In this document: piece after piece, positions 7,501-11,301 of the stretch
How positions within the stretch are numbered: the first letter of the stretch is position 1
Layout: each line of letters begins with the position of its first letter
From: Thermoplasmata archaeon
GTDB taxonomy: Archaea > Thermoplasmatota > JAKEGO01
Length of the DNA stretch: 11,301 nt
Assembly: GCA_022615805.1 (NCBI GenBank)
Contig: JAKEGO010000078.1
Span: 1 to 11,301, forward strand
Direction: 5' to 3'
Notes under the pieces: model-generated
What the model was told of the DNA's origin: nothing
Seen by the model: only the letters and a program-made list of their open reading frames with translations
The model's database searches: none
Translations under genes and position numbers: made by a program

Positions 7501-8630
7501 TCGGACCACTGCGTCGGGTCGGAGGGGAATGTGTCCACGCGGTCCGCGATCGAGTCCCCGTCGGCATCCGATGTCAGCAGGTAGAGCGAGTTGCCGCGCG
7601 TGGCGGCGAGGATGCCTGACCCGCACGGGGCTAGACCGCCCAGGGGGCGGTCGTCGAGGGCGATGTCCTGGAGGTGCTTCCCCTTCGAGGAGATGATCGA
7701 CACGCCTGTTTCCGTGCCGACCGCCACGGCGTTGCCGAGGACGAGGGGCGGGGTCGTGATCTCGAGGTCGATGTCCGAGGTCCACCTGTGGACGAGGGTG
7801 TCCGGATCGTAGGCGGTGACGTTGCTCCCGACCGTGAAGACCGCGAGGCTGCCGACCGCGAGCCCCTTTGCGCCGTCCGCCACCGGGATCGAGGCCTCGA
7901 GGGAAAGGTCGGCGTCGTAGACGCGGAGGGAGTCCCCGGAGATGATGTAGATGCGCCCGTCATGGATCACCGGCATGCCATCGGTCGATGGCAGCGTGGT
8001 GCTGACGTTCGAGCCGTCCGGGTCGACCCCCAGGAGCGTGGACGCGTACCTGAGGAACGCGCGCCCTCCGTTGGAGGCGATGGTGGACGGCACGTTCGGG
8101 AGGGATTCGCTGTAGAGCACCGTCCCTCCGTCGTGGATCACGATGCCGGCCTCGATGCCGAGGATGATGTAGGCGCCGAGGGGCGCCGGCGTCGCCGCTA
8201 TCTCCCCCGGCATGACGTATCTCGTCACGTTGCCGCCGGCGAGCGGTATGACGTGGACATCATCCTCGACGGAGACGTGGACCCCGTCGTCGAATGCCTC
8301 CAGCGGCTGGAAGACGACCTTGCCGAGGTTGAGGCTCCATTCCTCCGAGCCGTTGTCCACCGCGACCGAGTAGACGCGCCCGTTGGAGGAGACGACGTAG
8401 GCCGATCCATCGATGCAAAGCGGCGCGCGCAGGTCGCCATTGGCCGCGAACTTCCAGTCGATCCCGAGGATGGCGGGTAGGACGTTGTCGGCCGACGAGT
8501 TGCGGGAGGGGCCCCCGCGAAGGCCGGTCCACGAGCCGCAGGCGGGGCCAGGGACGAGGGCCATGGCAGCGATCGGGACGACCACGAACGATAGAAGTAA
8601 CACTACTCGGAGTGCCTGGGCTGCTTTCAT
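4518..8630 (-). CDS. Giant single-pass membrane protein: PQQ-type propeller, Asp-rich calcium-type repeats, TM helix, cytoplasmic Mrr-like domain
   Basis: About 1370 residues from the ATG at 8630. Residues 1 to about 30 form a signal peptide (LLLSFVVVPIAAMAL). Residues 40-350 are beta-propeller blades of PQQ type (IDWKFAANGDL, NGRVYSVAVDNGSEEW). Residues 355-853 hold about 18 Asp-rich repeats ending in a Pro-Thr-Gln-Trp motif, likely binding calcium as a stiff stalk. Residues 854-876 are one hydrophobic helix followed by RRRARRR, so the C-terminus is predicted cytoplasmic. Then come a basic Pro/Arg linker to about 977, a charged helical domain (978 to about 1110), an Mrr-like module near 1154-1230 (GSGFTPAAIERADEL), and a disordered Pro/Gly/Arg tail. 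All twelve N-glycosylation sequons lie before the helix. An in-frame ATG at 8642 is possible, but a TATA-like box at 8654-8661 predicts transcription starting near 8631, favouring 8630. The function is unknown; sensing or adhesion at the surface coupled to a cytoplasmic module is inference. Confidence 0.9.
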   Translation of the reverse strand: MKAAQALRVVLLLSFVVVPIAAMALVPGPACGSWTGLRGGPSRNSSADNVLPAILGIDWKFAANGDLRAPLCIDGSAYVVSSNGRVYSVAVDNGSEEWSLNLGKVVFQPLEAFDDGVHVSVEDDVHVIPLAGGNVTRYVMPGEIAATPAPLGAYIILGIEAGIVIHDGGTVLYSESLPNVPSTIASNGGRAFLRYASTLLGVDPDGSNVSTTLPSTDGMPVIHDGRIYIISGDSLRVYDADLSLEASIPVADGAKGLAVGSLAVFTVGSNVTAYDPDTLVHRWTSDIDLEITTPPLVLGNAVAVGTETGVSIISSKGKHLQDIALDDRPLGGLAPCGSGILAATRGNSLYLLTSDADGDSIADRVDTFPSDPTQWSDADGDGHGDNTTGNGADAFPSDPTQWSDADGDGYGDDRNGTSPDAFPDEPTQHSDSDGDGFGDDPLGVDPDDYPSDPTQWRDTDGDGHGDNPNGTAPDAFPADPTQWKDTDGDGHGDNLLGNDPDMFPADPTQWRDADGDTYGDDPEGTKPDAFPHDPTQWNDTDGDDHGDNPMGLNADRFPTDPTQWNDTDGDGYGDNPDGTAPDRFPLDRTQWNDTDSDGYGDNPDGENADPFPEDPTQWSDADGDGHGDNPSGTSPDDLPGDPTQWNDADGDGYGDDPDGDRPDAFPMDPDEWADSDGDGVGDNGDERPYDADDDGTDDAEDAFPLDPAASVDDDRDGHPDAWHPGMGPMDSTTGLTIDRFPKVPSQWVDADGDGHGDNATGYSGDLFPADDDEWADGDEDGHGDNGDLFPDDPDEWADSDGDGVGDNADIYPNDRDNDGRTDGRDEFPDDPDEWSDADGDGKGDNSDAIPINDVYFFTGLLALVAAAAIVAIAATYRRRARRRQAARASRQRRPAGRARPSGRQGGRPAPRTSGKRPEIPSGTRRPRVSAASSRPPAAGTARGTRHVPGKAAAPRVKTVKARAGKPPARRAASPSAGIRNDDLEEVHRRYRGQLRTMMEAMREKGIPSDDIAVYSSRSRQGPARGRVDALMKGVAKAERKLVTFDTALAMSNEMKMAAADLRDRGYSTASLRIDALEAERMLREGDERSAYRVMVPVLPYVRRLRALPRGSERPADEVERLVATRRVLAGGDPSASRDLLANALVSRGAETRGDILVMRDPGPWGISFEYASRTVKPADVEAATVLLAVHNLKRIHLFSGSGFTPAAIERADELKVVKPMSVNEAMELLWPEAGSVAAIPRETPGTARGGQPPAPPIGTRPSTAAAPSRDAPSETPAGTVPPGTPRATPGRPPPPAQGPEGSPAQRGDAGEGGAPDARAPSERTGDDVADGTKAGRAPGRQGGPKRASGPQKRPVARRGSPPPRRKDGRR
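6072..7568 (-). repeat. In-frame array of Asp-rich repeats within the giant membrane protein
   Basis: About 18 units encode DxDGDGxGD loops followed by FPxDPTQW. Eleven consecutive units (6612-7502) are exactly 27 residues (81 bases) each; later units are 22, 27, 37 or 38 residues and end in DEW or SQW instead of TQW. The first (DADGDSIADRV) and last (DADGDGKGDNSDAIP) are partial. The Asp pattern matches calcium-binding loops of the thrombospondin type 3/EF-hand-like class. Units vary at the base and residue level, so the array is old rather than freshly expanded. One unit has PTQH and one has DRTQW instead of the consensus. Confidence 0.9.
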
Positions 8631-8653
8631 ATACCATTCCATCGGTCGCGGTG

Positions 8654-8661
8654 TATTTTAA
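8654..8661 (-). promoter_or_regulatory. TATA-like box of the giant membrane-protein gene
   Basis: The minus strand reads TTAAAATA in GC-rich DNA. A start about 26 bases downstream would fall at about 8631, one base before the ATG at 8630, predicting a leaderless mRNA and excluding the ATG at 8642. Confidence 0.5.
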
Positions 8662-8789
8662 CCTTCGCAGTCCGGAGGGGGGATGCGCGGATGATCCTTG
8701 AACGCCCGTGTCGTGTGGCCACCATCCCCGGAATCCCAAGGGCGTCCGTCGACCGGCCGCTCCAGATCGTTTCGGGACTACAGATATGA

Positions 8790-8797
8790 TTATAAAC
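8790..8797 (+). promoter_or_regulatory. TATA-like box of the S8 protease gene
   Basis: TTATAAAC preceded by ATATGA is the most AT-rich stretch of the short divergent region. Transcription would begin near 8819, about 8 bases before the ATG at 8827. It faces away from the giant-gene promoter, with about 130 GC-rich bases between the two boxes that could carry a shared operator; no clear repeat is seen there. Confidence 0.55.
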
Positions 8798-8826
8798 GTC
8801 GGTGGGGATGGGCAGAAGTGTGAGTG

Positions 8827-11301
8827 ATGGCAATGAGATGGACATCTGTCTTTCTGCTCGTTATGATCGTCATCGGTGGCGTACCCGTTGGCGCCATGTC
8901 GGATGCCTGGGCACCCGGCGAGCTCCCCTCCCTCGGCGAAAGGCCGGACGGTTGGTGGACGCGTTTCCAGAGGGATGTCAACGGCAATGGCATCGACGAC
9001 CTCCTCGACCGGGCGTACATCAATGGCACCGGCACGTTCGAGGACGTGTTCATCGGCCTCGACAGGCTCCCCGCGAGGTCGGACGTCGAATGGCTCGAGG
9101 GACGCGGCGTCAGCGTCAAGTACGCCGCCCGCCACCTCCGGAGCATCGCCGTGGGGCCGGTGCGCGCCCGCGATCTCCCGGACCTGGTCGGCCTCGACGG
9201 GACCGTGCTGATCGAAGTACCGCCGCGCATGACCTTCATGGTCGAGTACTCTGTCCCTTCGATGAGGGCGCGGGACTCCACCGAGTACAGCCCTTACACT
9301 GCCTGGGACCTCGGCTACGATGGTGATGGGCAGAACATCGCGATCATGGACTCCGGCGTCAACGACCAGATCCCCACGGGACACACCATGGTCGACGACA
9401 TGGACGACGACCCCGTGACCTACGACCCGAAGTTCATCGCCGGGGCGGACGCCTCGACCGGCGTCCTCGTCGGCGGCGTCGCCGTGAACCCCGAGGAAGG
9501 GGACCTCGCCCACGGGAGCCACTGTGCGGGCGACGCGCTGGGCACCGGGACCACCCACCAGGGGCCGGCACCAGGCAGCAGGCTCATAGACATACGCGTG
9601 GGCGCGCTCACGAACCTCAACATGGCCGGCGTCCTCGCTGCCATCGACTGGTGCATCGAGAACAACGAGACGGACTGGGAGAACGACGGGGCTGCCAACG
9701 ACGGCGTCCCGATCGTGAGCATGAGCTTCGGCGGCGCGGCATCGAACGGCGACGACCAGATGTCCCAGGCGGTGGACGACATGGTGGAGGCCGGCATCTT
9801 CGCGGTCGTAGCGGCGGGGAACAATGGCCCGAACAACGACGGCCTCTCCACCCCGGGCTCGGCCGACCGCTCGATAAACGTCGCGTCCTACGACGACCAC
9901 GACACCATCGGCCGGTCTGACGATACGCTGTCCGGCTTCTCGGCCAGGGGCCCGAGGTGGACCGACAGCGATGACGATCCTTACGACGAGATGAAGCCCC
10001 ATATAGCCGCCCCGGGCTCCGGGATCCAGTCCGCGCTCGCGTGGAGCGGCGCCATCCTCGTGGCCATGGACGGGACCAGCATGGCGACCCCCCAGGTCTC
10101 CGGGGTCATCGCCCTCATGCTCGAGGCGAACCCCTCCCTCAGGCCGACCGCGCCGATGTACGAGCAGAAGGTCAAGAACATACTGAGGGACACGGCCGAG
10201 GCTCGGGGGACGGCCGACAGGCCGCAGTACAGCGAGAAGTGGAACGTCGGCTGGGGATACGGCCAGATCGACGCCTATGGCGCCGTCAAGAGGGCCGAGG
10301 ACCTCACGCGCACCGAGGTCGCCGGCCCGGACGAGGTTGACTCCGGTACTAGGGAGGTCGCCTTCGTGGCGAGCATCCCGGTCACGAGGACGCCGTATTC
10401 CATCGAGGACGACGAGACGCGGCTCCTGGTCACGATATCCGATGACTGGGGGAAGCCCGAGGACGTCCTCGTGGGTTCCACGGGCGACGTCGACCACGAT
10501 GTCGCCGTCAGCGGCCCCACCCAGGGGAGCGGCCTGTGGGCCATCGAGGCGACCGTGACGCACACGGAGGACATCGACAGGTACCAGGAGTGCGATGTAA
10601 CCGTTTCCTTCCACTCCAGGGCGCCCGGCGTGGACATACCGACGATCTACATCGTCGACCTCGATGCCTGGACGAACGACGTGATGGCGTACGAGGTGGA
10701 GCACCAGGTCACCGTCCAGCCCGTACCGAACGTCATCTATTCCGACAACAGCATTGACGACGACGGCCTCGGGTCCAGCAGCGGGAACGGCGACGGCGTG
10801 GTGAACCCGGGCGAGATCATCGAGCTGGGCGTCCAGGCGCGCAACGTGGGGACGAGGACCGCGGCCGGCGTCTCCGGGGAGATCGGCTCGTCCAGCCCCT
10901 ACGTGTCGATAACCGACGACGTCGAGAGCTATGGCAACATCGCCGCGGGCGGGACGGCGTGGAGCCTCGGCGACTACGACATCGAGGTCGACGACGCCAC
11001 CCCCGTCGGGACCAACATCACTTTCGACATCCGGTTCGCGGATATAGCGTCCCACATCTGGAACGACTCCTTCGTCGTGACCGTTGGCGGGACGCAGCAC
11101 GACGTGGCCGTCGTCTCGGTCGAGCTCCCGGAGCGGGCCGAGGTGGGGGAGAGCGTGACGGTCCGCGGGACGCTCAGGAACCTCGGCCTGAGCGACGAGA
11201 AGGACATCGACGTCGCCCTCGAGCTGAACGGGACGGCCGTCGACACCGCGACCATCGACCTCGACTCGGAGGAGAGCGGCGCGGTCGACCTCGAGTGGAC
11301 C
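8827..11301 (+). CDS. Secreted subtilisin-like serine protease (family S8), C-terminus cut off by the window edge
   Basis: Open for 825 codons from ATG 8827 to the right edge, so partial. Residues 1-25 are a signal peptide (VFLLVMIVIGGVPVGA). A calcium-loop-like motif DVNGNGIDD lies at 50-58, then a probable propeptide to about 145. The S8 catalytic domain (about 159-490) has the triad Asp175 (IAIMDSG), His229 (HGSHCAG) and Ser418 (GTSMATP), with the oxyanion-hole Asn332 (AAGN); all are intact, so activity is expected. The catalytic domain is followed by beta-rich segments: one begins GNGDGVVNPGE (653-663), typical of archaeal surface proteins, and a CARDB-like domain starts near 758. A cell-wall or membrane anchor may lie beyond the window. 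A GTG at 8824 or an ATG at 8833 are alternative starts; an in-frame TGA at 8821 limits extension. Divergent from the giant membrane-protein gene. Role: extracellular protein degradation or maturation (inferred). Confidence 0.93.
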   Translation, partial: MAMRWTSVFLLVMIVIGGVPVGAMSDAWAPGELPSLGERPDGWWTRFQRDVNGNGIDDLLDRAYINGTGTFEDVFIGLDRLPARSDVEWLEGRGVSVKYAARHLRSIAVGPVRARDLPDLVGLDGTVLIEVPPRMTFMVEYSVPSMRARDSTEYSPYTAWDLGYDGDGQNIAIMDSGVNDQIPTGHTMVDDMDDDPVTYDPKFIAGADASTGVLVGGVAVNPEEGDLAHGSHCAGDALGTGTTHQGPAPGSRLIDIRVGALTNLNMAGVLAAIDWCIENNETDWENDGAANDGVPIVSMSFGGAASNGDDQMSQAVDDMVEAGIFAVVAAGNNGPNNDGLSTPGSADRSINVASYDDHDTIGRSDDTLSGFSARGPRWTDSDDDPYDEMKPHIAAPGSGIQSALAWSGAILVAMDGTSMATPQVSGVIALMLEANPSLRPTAPMYEQKVKNILRDTAEARGTADRPQYSEKWNVGWGYGQIDAYGAVKRAEDLTRTEVAGPDEVDSGTREVAFVASIPVTRTPYSIEDDETRLLVTISDDWGKPEDVLVGSTGDVDHDVAVSGPTQGSGLWAIEATVTHTEDIDRYQECDVTVSFHSRAPGVDIPTIYIVDLDAWTNDVMAYEVEHQVTVQPVPNVIYSDNSIDDDGLGSSSGNGDGVVNPGEIIELGVQARNVGTRTAAGVSGEIGSSSPYVSITDDVESYGNIAAGGTAWSLGDYDIEVDDATPVGTNITFDIRFADIASHIWNDSFVVTVGGTQHDVAVVSVELPERAEVGESVTVRGTLRNLGLSDEKDIDVALELNGTAVDTATIDLDSEESGAVDLEWT

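Noticed and set aside
6072..7568. Periodic 81-base repeats as a CRISPR array or non-coding satellite
   Set aside because: The units are contiguous with no unique spacers, keep the reading frame, and vary at synonymous and non-synonymous sites, as expected for protein repeats.
5670..7619. Long plus-strand open frame of 649 codons antisense to the Asp-repeat region
   Set aside because: It is the mirror of GAC/GGC-rich repeat codons, giving a Val/Gly/Arg-rich repetitive translation with no domain. The opposite strand has clear domains, a signal peptide and a TM helix.
8260..11100. Minus-strand open frame of 946 codons across the protease
   Set aside because: The plus strand encodes an S8 protease with an intact catalytic triad. 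The antisense frame is a GC-rich shadow with no recognisable motif, and it also overlaps the 5' end of the giant gene.

Overview
The window looks archaeal, most plausibly a GC-rich euryarchaeal/Thermoplasmatota-type lineage (an inference). The reasons are AT-rich TATA-like boxes about 26-30 bases before starts in otherwise very GC-rich DNA, several first genes that appear nearly leaderless, an archaeal-type coiled-coil protein (COG1340-like), an archaeal-style serine hydroxymethyltransferase, a PAC2 protein, and an ectodomain built of aspartate-rich repeats ending in Asp-Pro-Thr-Gln-Trp, a style common in Thermoplasmatota surface proteins. No bacterial sigma-type promoter, RNA gene, insertion sequence or CRISPR array was found.

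Layout. Left (1-2447, minus strand): glyA, followed 19 bases later by a long coiled-coil gene that runs off the left edge. A 322-base divergent gap (2448-2769) separates these from a plus-strand pair, argF (ornithine carbamoyltransferase) and a PAC2-family gene 3 bases downstream (2770-4446). A 71-base convergent gap follows. Then comes one very large minus-strand gene (4518-8630) for a predicted membrane protein: signal peptide, PQQ-type beta-propeller, about 18 calcium-binding-type Asp-rich repeats, one transmembrane helix, a basic linker, a helical domain, a short Mrr/restriction-endonuclease-like module and a Pro/Gly/Arg-rich tail. Divergent from it across a short promoter region, a secreted subtilisin-like (S8) protease (8827 onward) runs off the right edge.

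How they fit. The left half is housekeeping: one-carbon/glycine metabolism, arginine biosynthesis and probable proteasome-assembly or protein-quality functions. The right half is cell-surface biology: a giant propeller/repeat protein with an unusual cytoplasmic end, and a divergently transcribed exported protease with its own calcium-loop-like motif. The giant protein is the best candidate for something undescribed. Its combination of an extracytoplasmic propeller and calcium stalk with a cytoplasmic, apparently degenerate Mrr-like domain is not an architecture I recognise.
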